Assembly: GCA_964353185.1 (NCBI GenBank) | Contig: CAYGUV010000001.1 | Location: 248,001 to 312,000 of the forward strand | DNA length: 64,000 nucleotides | Origin: GCA-2708415 sp964353185 | GTDB taxonomy: Bacteria; Pseudomonadota; Alphaproteobacteria; Micavibrionales; Micavibrionaceae | Direction of reading: 5' to 3' | Shown: piece after piece, positions 25,976 to 34,630 of the stretch | How positions within the stretch are numbered: position 1 is the first letter of the stretch | How the letters are laid out: the number at the start of each line of letters is the position of its first letter | The notes under the pieces: model-generated | What the model was told of the DNA's origin: nothing | Databases searched by the model: none | Seen by the model: only the letters and a program-made list of their open reading frames with translations | Translations under genes and position numbers: made by a program

Positions 25976-25985
25976 GCTTCCTGCA
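25970..25985 (+). promoter_or_regulatory. Sigma-54 promoter of flgB-flgC-fliE
   Basis: TGGCACGCTTCCTGCA matches TGGCACG-N5-TGCA with exact -24/-12 spacing. The predicted start near 25996 gives a 39-nt leader. It overlaps the first codons of the divergent flhB-like gene. Confidence 0.85.
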
Positions 25986-26034
25986 ATGTTTCAGGGTGAA
26001 TAAACAAATAATACATTAAAATAGGGTTTTTAAA

Positions 26035-26445
26035 ATGGATTTAAAGGATATGGCATTATTTCAGGCGATGGGTGCAAAGATGAATTATCTGAGCACACGC
26101 CAAGGTGTAATCGCACAAAATATTGCAAACGCAGATACGCCAGAATATCGCCCCCGTGATTTAACCGAAGTTGACTTTGGCGCGGTGCTAACCGAAATCA
26201 CAAATTCAAAACAAATCCGTGTTGGTCAAACACAAGAAGGGCACATGCGCCCCGGTGGTGATATTGACGATGCGCGTAATCGTAAATCACGATTCACTTA
26301 CGAAGTCGCCCCTGCAGATAACGCCGTTATTATTGAAGAGCAAATGGTAAAAGCCTCAGAAACAACAATGAATTACAACCTTATGACCAATTTAATGCGT
26401 AAAAATGTAGGTATGATTCAAACTGCATTGGGTAGAAACCAATAG
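26035..26445 (+). CDS. flgB: Flagellar basal-body rod protein FlgB
   Basis: FlgB is the innermost proximal rod subunit. The 136-aa protein is of normal length and has MGAKMNYLSTRQGVIAQNIA and NADTPEYRPRDLTEVDF at the N-terminus. The C-terminal amphipathic helix contains VKASETTMNYNLMTNLMRK. It leads flgB-flgC-fliE behind a sigma-54 promoter. The ribosome site (AGGG) is weak. Confidence 0.95.
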   Translation: MDLKDMALFQAMGAKMNYLSTRQGVIAQNIANADTPEYRPRDLTEVDFGAVLTEITNSKQIRVGQTQEGHMRPGGDIDDARNRKSRFTYEVAPADNAVIIEEQMVKASETTMNYNLMTNLMRKNVGMIQTALGRNQ

Positions 26446-26476
26446 GATTTAAACCAGAATAACAGGAGTATAAATT

Positions 26477-26890
26477 ATGACTGACATGTTTGATGCGATG
26501 ACAATTTCTGCCTTTGGGATGCGCGCCCAAGGGGAGCGTACCCGTGTTATTTCAGAAAACATCGCCAACGGCAGTACCGCCGCGCTCACCCCAGAATCTG
26601 AGCCATATGCAAGAAAAGTTATCACGTTCAAAAATGAATTAGATCGTGAACGCGGTCACAAGGTTTTAAATGTTGAAGACATCACCGAAGATCGCCGTGG
26701 CGAATTTCCGCTTAAATTCATGCCCGATCACCCTGGTGCGGATGTCAACGGCTACGTCAAAATGCCAAATGTCAGCACATTGATCGAGCTAAATGATATG
26801 CGCGAAGCACAAAGAAGTTATGAAGCAAATTTAGGCATGATTGAAAATTCAAGAACAATGATGTTTAGAACCATTGATTTATTACGCTAA
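26477..26890 (+). CDS. flgC: Flagellar basal-body rod protein FlgC
   Basis: FlgC is a proximal rod subunit. The 137-aa protein has the rod N-terminus (ISAFGMRAQGERTRVISENI, ANGSTA) and the conserved C-terminal run VKMPNVSTLIELNDMREAQR and SYEANLGMIENSRTM. An ACAGGAG ribosome site precedes the ATG. It follows flgB by 31 bp. Confidence 0.95.
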   Translation: MTDMFDAMTISAFGMRAQGERTRVISENIANGSTAALTPESEPYARKVITFKNELDRERGHKVLNVEDITEDRRGEFPLKFMPDHPGADVNGYVKMPNVSTLIELNDMREAQRSYEANLGMIENSRTMMFRTIDLLR

Positions 26891-26971
26891 TATATTGCGG
26901 GTATTGAATAAATAAATTTAAGTGATAAACGCTTTTATGATATAATAAAATTTAAATAAGGAATTAAATTC

Positions 26972-27283
26972 ATGGTCGATAAAATTGCAAATCCAGCCGC
27001 CGCGGCAAACGCTTATGCAAACATGACAAAAGGGATGGACGCCGTTGCACCACAAAAAGGTGAGGGCAATTCATTCGCTGATATCATGAAAACCATGGCT
27101 CAAAAAACAATGGGCACATTGCGCGCTGGTGAAGCCGCCTCTGCCAGAGCAGTTGCGGGCGATGCCTCCCTTCCTGAGGTTGTTCAGGCTATTACCGCAT
27201 CTGAAGTAACACTTCAAACTGTTGTGGCTATGCGTGACAAAATGGTTTCTGCGTATCAAGAAATCTTAAGAATGCCTGTTTAG
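26972..27283 (+). CDS. fliE: Flagellar hook-basal body protein FliE
   Basis: FliE joins the MS-ring/export gate to the rod. The 103-aa protein ends with the conserved helix pair AITASEVTLQTVVAMRDKMV and SAYQEILRMPV, with NSFADIMKTMAQ in front. Its length is typical. It follows flgC by 81 bp and precedes fliQ by 97 bp. Confidence 0.94.
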   Translation: MVDKIANPAAAANAYANMTKGMDAVAPQKGEGNSFADIMKTMAQKTMGTLRAGEAASARAVAGDASLPEVVQAITASEVTLQTVVAMRDKMVSAYQEILRMPV

Positions 27284-27356
27284 GTTGTTTTCCCTTTGTT
27301 AATGGATTGTTTTGTCAATAACGGTTGAAATATGAACAACGGTGGTTGTCCGTTCC

Positions 27357-27372
27357 TTAACAAGGCTGTAAA
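27357..27372 (+). promoter_or_regulatory. Near-match CtrA box before fliQ
   Basis: TTAACAAGGCTGTAAA has the first TTAA, a 7-base spacer and GTAA instead of the second TTAA (one mismatch). It lies 9-24 bp upstream of the fliQ ATG. It is noted because the fliQ operon is a CtrA target in Caulobacter and the first eight bases equal those of the exact box at the flagellin promoter. This is weak evidence. Confidence 0.25.
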
Positions 27373-27380
27373 CTACTTAC

Positions 27381-27647
27381 ATGAATGAAAATGAAATTAT
27401 TGATATTGCACGTGAAGCCATCATGCTGGTAATACAAATCAGCCTTCCTGTTATGGGTGTAGGCTTGGTTGTTGGTGTTGCGATTGCTTTATTACAGGCG
27501 CTCACGCAGGTTCAAGAAATCACCTTGGTGTTCGTGCCTAAAATTATTGCCATCTTTTTATCGATTTTCATTTTCTTACCGGGGTTCGCTGCGGTGATGA
27601 TTTCATTTATGGATAAAATTGCTGATCGTATCATTGGTATTGGATAG
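27381..27647 (+). CDS. fliQ: Flagellar export gate protein FliQ
   Basis: FliQ is a two-helix export gate subunit. The 88-aa protein is of standard length with IAREAIMLVIQISLPVMGVG in helix 1, then the loop ALLQALTQVQEITLVFVPKI and helix 2 (IIAIFLSIFIFLPGFAAVM). It starts the fliQ-fliR-flhB operon. There is no strong ribosome site before the ATG. Confidence 0.96.
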   Translation: MNENEIIDIAREAIMLVIQISLPVMGVGLVVGVAIALLQALTQVQEITLVFVPKIIAIFLSIFIFLPGFAAVMISFMDKIADRIIGIG

Positions 27648-27667
27648 AAAGTTGTCGGGACAATAAA

Positions 27668-28459
27668 ATGGAATCCCTACAAGAATTTTTAACATCTGGC
27701 ATTTTTGCCTTTCTCCTTATCTTTACCCGTCTTGGAACGGCCTTCATGTTAATGCCAGGTATCGGTGATAGCTTTGTGCCCGTGCGCATAAGATTGCTCA
27801 TGGTTTTGGGTATGTCTTTTGTTCTATCTCCCGTGGTCATGCAATATATGCCTGCGACTATCCCGCCATTTTCCATGATGATTACGTTGATGATGATGGA
27901 ATTTATGATTGGTGTTTTTATTGGCGCGATTGTTCGGATTTTTACCGCCGCGCTTGATGTTGCGGGTATGCTAATTGCCACAACCTCTGGTCTTGCCAAC
28001 GCACAAGTCTTCAACCCTGCGCTGGCATCGCAAGGGTCAATCACGGGGGCATTCTTATCCATGGTGGGCTTATTGCTTTTATTTGTAACAAATCTTCATC
28101 ACATGTTGATTTATGGATTAATTGGTAGTTATACGGTTTTCCCTGTTGGTGGTTTGCCTGATACTGGGTCTATGGCCGATTTGGTTGCGCGCGCTGTATC
28201 CTCATCATTCTTAATTGGTTTCCAAATTGCTGTACCGTTTATTGTGGTGGCGATGTTGCTTTACATTGGTATGGGCGTTTTATCGCGTTTAATGCCGCAG
28301 GTGCAGGTTTTTATCTTGGCATTACCAGTGCAAATTGTTCTCTCCATGTTTACGCTGGCGCTGGTGCTTTCCACGGCTATGTTGTTCTGGCTGACTGAAT
28401 TTGAAAACGCGATGCAGTTTTTTATGGGCGGTATTGTCAATAATCAAGAGGGCGGTTAA
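27668..28459 (+). CDS. fliR: Flagellar export gate protein FliR
   Basis: FliR completes the FliPQR gate. The 263-aa protein is almost wholly hydrophobic, with about six helices. It has the hallmarks FTRLGTAFMLMPGIGDSFVP near residues 18-37 and VRIFTAALDVAGMLIATTSG near the centre. It ends with the helix region LSRLMPQVQVFILALPVQIV. It overlaps flhB by one base (TAATG). Confidence 0.96.
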   Translation: MESLQEFLTSGIFAFLLIFTRLGTAFMLMPGIGDSFVPVRIRLLMVLGMSFVLSPVVMQYMPATIPPFSMMITLMMMEFMIGVFIGAIVRIFTAALDVAGMLIATTSGLANAQVFNPALASQGSITGAFLSMVGLLLLFVTNLHHMLIYGLIGSYTVFPVGGLPDTGSMADLVARAVSSSFLIGFQIAVPFIVVAMLLYIGMGVLSRLMPQVQVFILALPVQIVLSMFTLALVLSTAMLFWLTEFENAMQFFMGGIVNNQEGG

Positions 28460-29535
28460 TGGCTGAAGGTAGCGACGAAGACGAATCCCAAAAAACCGAA
28501 GACCCCACCCCCAAGAAGATTGAAGAATCGCGAAAAAAGGGGCAAGTCGCCCTTAGTCGTGAGATTAATAATTGGGTTATGCTCACAACAGGCACAATTG
28601 TCATTCTAGCAATTGGGCCTAGTGTGATGAGCCGACTTAAATCCTTCATGCAAACTTACATTGAAAAGGCGCATTTATTGCCATCTATCCCCGGCGGTTT
28701 TGGGTTGGTTTTGGGCAATGCATTTTGGGAAATCTTGGGTTTGCTTCTTGTGCCGTTAATCATTCTGATGATTGCGGCATTTGCGGGACCTTTTTTACAA
28801 ATTGGCCCGCTCTTTGCGCCAGAAACAATTAAACCAGATATTAGCAAAATTTCGCCAATGGCTGGATTTAAAAGGCTTTTTTCACTTCGCTCTGTGATGG
28901 AATTTGTAAAAGGAATTTTAAAGATCGGCATCATCGGCGTTGTCGGGGTGATCTTGCTATATCCTTTCTACGGATCGGTTGAGCATTTTATAGGCCTGCC
29001 ATTGCCAACGATGATGGATGAAATGCATGACTTGGTTTTGCGCCTTATGTTGGGGATTTTGTTTGTTCTTTTGATCGTGGCGGTTATTGATTTGGTTTAT
29101 CAACGGTACGAGCATCACAAGAAAATGCGCATGAGCAAGCAGGAATTAAAAGACGAATATAAACAAACCGAAGGGGACCCCCATGTGCGGGCAAAGCTAA
29201 GGCAGCTGCGTCAGGAAAAGGCGCGCGCACGCATGATGCAGGCCGTTCCCGAGGCGGACGTTATTATTACAAACCCGACTCACTATTCCTTGGCACTGAA
29301 ATATGATCCTGACGAAATGGACGCCCCGGTCTTAATTGCCAAAGGGATAGACGAGGTCGCAATGCGCATCAGGGAGGTCGCCAAAGAAAACGATATCCCT
29401 TTATACGAAAATAAACCCTTGGCGCGTGTTTTATTTGATACTGTTGAAATTGATCAGATGATCCCTGAGGAGCATTACAAGGCTGTCGCGGAAGTCATTT
29501 CTTATATCTTTAATCTTAAGAATAAATTCAAATAA
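28459..29535 (+). CDS. flhB: Flagellar export switch protein FlhB
   Basis: FlhB controls export specificity and self-cleaves at NPTH. The 358-aa protein has the N-terminal EDPTPKKIEESRKKGQVALS motif, four membrane helices (about 40-210) and the cytoplasmic switch domain with NPTH at residues 272-275. The switch domain continues YSLALKYDPDEMDAPVLIAK and ends AEVISYIFNLKNKFK. All switch features are intact, in contrast to the stand-alone domain at 25574. It is the last gene of fliQ-fliR-flhB. Confidence 0.97.
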   Translation: MAEGSDEDESQKTEDPTPKKIEESRKKGQVALSREINNWVMLTTGTIVILAIGPSVMSRLKSFMQTYIEKAHLLPSIPGGFGLVLGNAFWEILGLLLVPLIILMIAAFAGPFLQIGPLFAPETIKPDISKISPMAGFKRLFSLRSVMEFVKGILKIGIIGVVGVILLYPFYGSVEHFIGLPLPTMMDEMHDLVLRLMLGILFVLLIVAVIDLVYQRYEHHKKMRMSKQELKDEYKQTEGDPHVRAKLRQLRQEKARARMMQAVPEADVIITNPTHYSLALKYDPDEMDAPVLIAKGIDEVAMRIREVAKENDIPLYENKPLARVLFDTVEIDQMIPEEHYKAVAEVISYIFNLKNKFK

Positions 29536-29596
29536 AAATCATATGAGGATGGCTTACTTTTTACTCTGGTAATACCCACCTAAATTAGGCAGACTC

Positions 29597-32128
29597 TTGT
29601 CTAATATGCCATTAGATCATTCAGAATTCATACAGCGGCAATCCCGCCCAGAAAATAACAAACCGCATGGGTTTATAAAAAGAAACATGCGTGACATGTT
29701 TATCTCATTTTTGCTTATTTCTATTTATGTTGCAGGGTGTATTACCTTGGCGATTATGTTGAATGTCGATAAATCAACAGCTGTGTTAAGCGGCCTTCTT
29801 TTTGTTGTAACGGGTATCTTGGCCTTTTGGGCGCAGCGCTTTTTCCAATCCCTACAAAATAAAGAAAAAGAACGCCTGCTTATCCGTGAAGTCGTTGAAG
29901 GAAGCCGCGGCGCACGCCTCATAACCGATAGCGCGGATAACACAGTTTATTACAACAACCGCCTAGAAGCTTTGTGTCAAAATGAAGAGGGGGAGGAGCC
30001 TTCCCTGACCCAGCTTTCTGCGTTGTTTCTTGAAAATATAGACATCTATAACCTTTTCCAAAAATTATCAGATCAGGCGCGTATGGGCCTGACCGAAAGC
30101 ATGACATTACAATCTGGTGAAGGGTCAAAAGAACGCTGGTATCACATCACCGCGCAGCCCGTATCTGGGTGGGCAGGATATGTGCATTGGCGGTTTGATG
30201 ATATTACCGCGCAACGTGAAATTGATCGATCCGTCCGTCAAGAACGTGAGAAATTAATCGATTTTACCGATAATGCCCCCGTTGGATTCTTTAGTGTTAA
30301 TGAAGATGGGCGTTTTATTTTCGTCAATGCAACCTTGGCACGGTGGCTGGGCACAGGAATTGATTCTTTGTTGGAAAAAGGCAGCCTACACACCTATTTA
30401 GAAAAGCCACCCGTTAACGGTGCCGCTTATGATGTGAAAGAAGGCGGCGGCGCGCGTCAGGTGGTTGAATTGAAAATGAAAGGCCCAGGCGGGAAAACCT
30501 TCCTCGCTAGTATCAACCAAGCAGTCGTGCGCGAAAGTGAAGGCGAGGTCAGAACCCGCGGCGTCGTCCATGACCTTACCAGTGAGCGTGAAATGCGCCA
30601 AGCCTTGGCCGCGTCAGAAGATAAGTTTCAGCGTTTCTTTGATGAGGCACCGCTGGGTATTGCAATGATTGATTTGGATGGCGTTATTAAAGACACAAAC
30701 ACGGCCTTTATCCTTATGATTTCCCCCGAAAATAACCCTAATATTGAAGGGCATGAGATTAAAGATTTCGTCACAGTGGAAGACCGCGCAAACTTTGAGC
30801 GGGCGTTGCAGAATATCCAACCTGGCCGCCGGATGAGCGCCCCGATTGAGCTGTCTTTATTAACAACTTCTGGCGATTCAATTAAAGTACAAATGCACGC
30901 TAGACGCTTTAGGCAAAGTGATAGCATCGTGCTGCACTTCATTGATTTGACTGAACAAAAAAACCTTGAAGAACAATTTACGCAGTCACAAAAAATGCAA
31001 GCAGTTGGTCAGTTGGCTGGTGGAATCGCCCATGATTTTAACAACTTGCTGACCGCGATGATTGGTTTTTGTGACTTATTATTGTTGCGTCATAAACCGG
31101 GTGATCCATCCTTTGGCGACATCATGCAGATTAAGCAGAACTCAAACCGCGCCGCCAATCTGGTGCGTCAATTATTGGCGTTCTCGCGTCAACAAACATT
31201 GCGCCCCAAGATTCATGATATGGCCGAAATACTGACCGAAGTATCGCACTTGCTCCGCCGTCTTATCGGGGCGAATATTGACCTTGAATTAATCCATGGC
31301 GATGATTTGGGCTTGGTCAAAATCGACCTTGGCCAAATGGAACAAGTATTGATTAACTTGGCTGTTAATGCCCGTGATGCAATGGATGGCGGCGGTCAAT
31401 TGACGATTGAAACAAAAAATTTCGACAACAAAAAACCAATCATGTGCGGTGATGATGAAATGCCAAGGGGGCAGTGGGTGCACATCACCGTGACCGATAC
31501 GGGAACAGGTATTTCTAAAGAAAATATGAAACGTATATTGGAGCCGTTTTTTACTACCAAAGACGTGGGGCAGGGAACAGGTCTAGGCCTTGCAACTGTC
31601 TATGGAATTATTCGCCAAACAGGCGGATTTTTATGCATCTATAGTGTGGAGGGCGAAGGCACGACCTTTAACATCTACCTGCCGCGCTTGACCGATGAAG
31701 AAATTGAGAATGCTCAAGAAGAAATAGAAGTTGTTAAAGAAGAAAAAACAGGCGACCTAACGGGCTCGGCTACGATTCTATTGGTTGAAGATGAAGACGC
31801 CGTGAGGGCGTTTAGCACACGTGCCTTGGTGAATAAAGGGTATGAAGTCATTGGCGCCGAAAATGGTGAGGCAGCGGTCAAATTACTTGAAGAGCACAAC
31901 CAAGATGATATCGACTTATTAATCACCGATGTGATGATGCCCGATATGGATGGGCCAACATTGGCGAAACATATGCGCGCTCATAATCCCAAACTAAAAA
32001 TTGTATTTATTTCTGGCTATACCGAAGACCGCCTCAAAGACCACATGGGCGAAAATATCTACTTCCTACCCAAGCCTTTCACCCTTAAGGCACTTGCCCA
32101 GAAGGTGAAAGAGGCCTTGGAAGATTAA
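29597..32128 (+). CDS. cckA: Cell-cycle hybrid histidine kinase CckA
   Basis: CckA phosphorylates CtrA and CpdR through ChpT and so drives cell-cycle and flagellar control. The frame gives 843 aa from a TTG at 29597 with an AGG 7 bases upstream; an ATG at 29606 is the alternative. Order: two membrane helices (about 35-80), PAS-like domains (about 95-450), HisKA with GQLAGGIAHDFNNLLTAMIG (His479), an HATPase domain (VNARDAMDGG, TDTGTGI, GTGLGLATVYG) and a receiver domain with phosphoacceptor Asp778 (ITDVMMPDMDG). This is the exact CckA layout. It lies 61 bp after flhB; candidate CtrA boxes occur elsewhere in the window. Confidence 0.93.
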   Translation: MSNMPLDHSEFIQRQSRPENNKPHGFIKRNMRDMFISFLLISIYVAGCITLAIMLNVDKSTAVLSGLLFVVTGILAFWAQRFFQSLQNKEKERLLIREVVEGSRGARLITDSADNTVYYNNRLEALCQNEEGEEPSLTQLSALFLENIDIYNLFQKLSDQARMGLTESMTLQSGEGSKERWYHITAQPVSGWAGYVHWRFDDITAQREIDRSVRQEREKLIDFTDNAPVGFFSVNEDGRFIFVNATLARWLGTGIDSLLEKGSLHTYLEKPPVNGAAYDVKEGGGARQVVELKMKGPGGKTFLASINQAVVRESEGEVRTRGVVHDLTSEREMRQALAASEDKFQRFFDEAPLGIAMIDLDGVIKDTNTAFILMISPENNPNIEGHEIKDFVTVEDRANFERALQNIQPGRRMSAPIELSLLTTSGDSIKVQMHARRFRQSDSIVLHFIDLTEQKNLEEQFTQSQKMQAVGQLAGGIAHDFNNLLTAMIGFCDLLLLRHKPGDPSFGDIMQIKQNSNRAANLVRQLLAFSRQQTLRPKIHDMAEILTEVSHLLRRLIGANIDLELIHGDDLGLVKIDLGQMEQVLINLAVNARDAMDGGGQLTIETKNFDNKKPIMCGDDEMPRGQWVHITVTDTGTGISKENMKRILEPFFTTKDVGQGTGLGLATVYGIIRQTGGFLCIYSVEGEGTTFNIYLPRLTDEEIENAQEEIEVVKEEKTGDLTGSATILLVEDEDAVRAFSTRALVNKGYEVIGAENGEAAVKLLEEHNQDDIDLLITDVMMPDMDGPTLAKHMRAHNPKLKIVFISGYTEDRLKDHMGENIYFLPKPFTLKALAQKVKEALED

Positions 32129-32143
32129 GTTTTAAGTATTTAA

Positions 32144-32863
32144 ATGGAAAAGAAAGCTATTATTATTGGGGCAAGCTCTGGCATTGGTAAAGCGCTTGCA
32201 GAACTGCTTTCAAAAGAAAACTATGTGCTCGGATTAACGGGACGTAGACTCAATCTTCTTGAAGATATCGCAAACAGATTGCCGAACGAAGCATTTCTCG
32301 AGCAAATGGATGTTTCTGATTCGCTCGTGGCTCAAAATCAATTTGAAAACCTTCTTACAAAATTAGGCACCGTTGGTTTAGTAATTATTTCTGCTGGTAC
32401 AGGTCATCATAATCCTGAGCTTGAGCCATCTTTAGAATTAGAGACAATTAACACCAATGTTTCTGGCTTCACCGTTATTGCGGGCGCAGCCTTTAATCAT
32501 TTTAAAGAGTCTAAAACAGGACATCTTGTTGGTATATCTTCTATCGCGATGCTTCGTGGAAATACAACTGCGCCTGCGTATAATGCCTCAAAAGCTTACA
32601 TGTCGAATTATCTAGAAGGGTTAAGGCTTAAATCTTTAAAAGAGAATCTTAATATTAGCGTGACTGATATTCGTCCTGGTTATGTTGATACGGCAATGGC
32701 TGAAGGAGATAATCTATTTTGGGTTGCTCCACCTGAGAAAGCTGCATTACAAATTTATGAGGCTATCCAATCAAAAAAGAAATGCACTTATATAACAAAA
32801 CGCTGGCGTTTAATCGCTTGGCTAATGAAAATTATGCCAGATAGACTTTATAAGAGTTTCTAA
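32144..32863 (+). CDS. Short-chain dehydrogenase/reductase
   Basis: A 239-aa Rossmann-fold oxidoreductase: nucleotide motif GASSGIGKALAELL near residues 8-21, the NTNVSGF region, catalytic Ser in GISSIAMLRG and the YNASKAY active-site motif (Tyr-x-x-x-Lys). The C-terminus (RPGYVDTAMAEGD) is typical of the YqjQ-like subgroup. The substrate cannot be named. It begins 15 bp after cckA without a clear ribosome site. Its AT-rich codon use differs slightly from the flagellar genes. Confidence 0.9.
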   Translation: MEKKAIIIGASSGIGKALAELLSKENYVLGLTGRRLNLLEDIANRLPNEAFLEQMDVSDSLVAQNQFENLLTKLGTVGLVIISAGTGHHNPELEPSLELETINTNVSGFTVIAGAAFNHFKESKTGHLVGISSIAMLRGNTTAPAYNASKAYMSNYLEGLRLKSLKENLNISVTDIRPGYVDTAMAEGDNLFWVAPPEKAALQIYEAIQSKKKCTYITKRWRLIAWLMKIMPDRLYKSF

Positions 32864-32895
32864 AGTAGCCTAAATCAAACTTATCCCAATTAAAT

Positions 32896-32910
32896 GTTCT
32901 TATTCTGTTC
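32896..32910 (+). promoter_or_regulatory. LexA (SOS) box of recA
   Basis: GTTCTTATTCTGTTC is an exact GTTC-N7-GTTC, the alphaproteobacterial LexA operator, placed 130 bp upstream of the recA ATG. Confidence 0.75.
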
Positions 32911-33040
32911 TTTTTACTTTACAATAGGAACAAATGGTGTACAGTTGTAATCATAATCAGATGTGAACAACCACATCACCACCCCCATCGCCCATTGAAA
33001 TGACGCGGTGACTATGCGAAAAAGAAGGAACTTAAATAAA

Positions 33041-34168
33041 ATGGCTGTATCTCAAATGAAAAAAGAACCAATGACTACTCCTAAAAATTCTGGCGAAAAA
33101 GATAAGGCGCTTGAGGCGGCTTTATCTCAAATCGAACGTGCCTTTGGTAAGGGCTCGGTGATGAAATTAAATGGTGATACCAATCCAATGAATGTTGAAT
33201 CTATCTCAACAGGCTCTCTTGGTTTGGACATCGGCTTGGGTATTGGCGGTGTGCCCCGTGGACGTATCGTTGAAATTTATGGCCCGGAAAGTTCTGGTAA
33301 AACAACACTCGCGCTACACATTATTGCTGAGGCACAAAAATCAGGCGGCACATGTGCCATTGTTGATGCGGAACATGCGCTTGACCCTGCTTATGCGCGT
33401 AAGCTTGGCTGTAATGTTGATGAGCTGTTAATATCTCAACCCGATGCGGGGGAGCAAGCTTTAGAAATCACTGACACATTGGTGCGCTCTGGCGCGTTAG
33501 ATGTTGTTGTTGTTGACTCCGTTGCTGCGCTTGTACCGCGTGCGGAACTTGAGGGCGAAATGGGCGATCATCACGTTGGTCTTCAGGCACGCTTAATGTC
33601 ACAAGCGTTGCGTAAATTAACGGGGTCTATTTCCCGCTCACGTACTGTTGTTATCTTCATTAACCAAATTCGTATGAAAATTGGGGTGATGTTCGGATCT
33701 CCTGAAACAACAACAGGCGGGAATGCCCTTAAATTCTATTCTTCTGTTCGTTTAGACATTCGCCGTATTGGTCAAATCAAAGATCGCGATGAAGTTGTCG
33801 GCAACCAGACACGCGTAAAAGTGGTGAAAAATAAAATGGCTGCTCCATTCCGCCAAATTGAATTTGACATCATGTACGGAAAAGGAATTTCAAAAACAGG
33901 TGAGATTTTGGACCTCGGTGTTCAAGGTGGATTTGTTGAAAAGGCTGGCTCTTGGTTCTCCGCCGAAGGGGAGCGTATTGGACAAGGACGTGAAAACGCC
34001 AAACAATATTTACTCGATAACCCAGAAATGATGGAAACATTAGAGCGTAAAATCAAAGAAAACGCAGGAATCGTCTCCGAGGCAATGCTGATTGGAACGG
34101 ACGAAGAAAAAGGGCCAGATTTAGAAGTCGTTGAAAGCGATAAGCCAGAAGCAAAAGCTAAAAAATAA
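33041..34168 (+). CDS. recA: Recombinase RecA
   Basis: RecA coats single-stranded DNA, drives strand exchange and triggers LexA cleavage. From the ATG at 33041 (AAGGAA site about 12 bases upstream) it has 375 aa; a GTG at 33008 would add 11 unlikely basic residues. Visible motifs are IERAFGKGSVMKL, Walker A GPESSGKTT, the DNA-binding loop region after VVDSVAALVPRAELEGEMGD and NQIRMKIGVMFGSPETTTGG. The acidic tail ends in Lys-rich residues. An exact LexA box upstream and an intrinsic terminator downstream make it a self-contained SOS gene. Confidence 0.98.
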   Translation: MAVSQMKKEPMTTPKNSGEKDKALEAALSQIERAFGKGSVMKLNGDTNPMNVESISTGSLGLDIGLGIGGVPRGRIVEIYGPESSGKTTLALHIIAEAQKSGGTCAIVDAEHALDPAYARKLGCNVDELLISQPDAGEQALEITDTLVRSGALDVVVVDSVAALVPRAELEGEMGDHHVGLQARLMSQALRKLTGSISRSRTVVIFINQIRMKIGVMFGSPETTTGGNALKFYSSVRLDIRRIGQIKDRDEVVGNQTRVKVVKNKMAAPFRQIEFDIMYGKGISKTGEILDLGVQGGFVEKAGSWFSAEGERIGQGRENAKQYLLDNPEMMETLERKIKENAGIVSEAMLIGTDEEKGPDLEVVESDKPEAKAKK

Positions 34169-34190
34169 GAAGGTTTAATTTTTGAAAAGT

Positions 34191-34219
34191 AAAAGCGTCG
34201 GTCTCCATCGACGTTTTTT
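34191..34219 (+). terminator. Rho-independent terminator of recA
   Basis: CGTCG (34196-34200) pairs with CGACG (34209-34213), extended by A-T pairs, and is followed by six T (34214-34219), 28 bp past the recA stop. Confidence 0.8.
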
Positions 34220-34246
34220 GCTAAATAAATCAAATAAGGGGTTATA

Positions 34247-34627
34247 ATGTTTGCTCATATTTCTATTGGCGTTTCAGATATTAAAAAGTCATCATTATTT
34301 TATGATAGTGTTTTGGAAAATCTTGCACATTCTCGACTCTTTGGTTCTGAAAAAGAAGGATTTATTGCCTACGGTAAAGAGGAATGTTTTTTTATTATTT
34401 GTTATCCTTTAGATGAAAGAAAAGAAATCGTTTCAAGTAATGGAACGCATTTATGTTTTAAGGCGCCGTCAAAAAAATCTGTCGATAATTTTTATCAACA
34501 AGCGATTGACTTGGGCGCTAAAGATTCAGGAAAGCCAGGCATAAGAAAAGAATATGCGAAAGATTATTATGCTAGCTTTATATATGACCCCGATGGTCAT
34601 AAGATAGAAGTTCTTGCGAGAGTGTAA
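34247..34627 (+). CDS. VOC-family (glyoxalase/dioxygenase-like) protein
   Basis: A 126-aa single-domain vicinal-oxygen-chelate protein: HISIGVSDIKKSSLFYDSVL at the start (metal-ligand His4), a THLCFKAPSKKSVDNFYQ middle strand (ligand His) and YDPDGHKIEVLAR at the end with the Glu ligand. Such proteins include glyoxalases, dioxygenases and antibiotic-resistance proteins; the substrate is unknown. It stands between the recA terminator and convergent smpB. An AAGGGG ribosome site precedes the ATG. Confidence 0.88.
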   Translation: MFAHISIGVSDIKKSSLFYDSVLENLAHSRLFGSEKEGFIAYGKEECFFIICYPLDERKEIVSSNGTHLCFKAPSKKSVDNFYQQAIDLGAKDSGKPGIRKEYAKDYYASFIYDPDGHKIEVLARV

Positions 34628-34630
34628 TTT

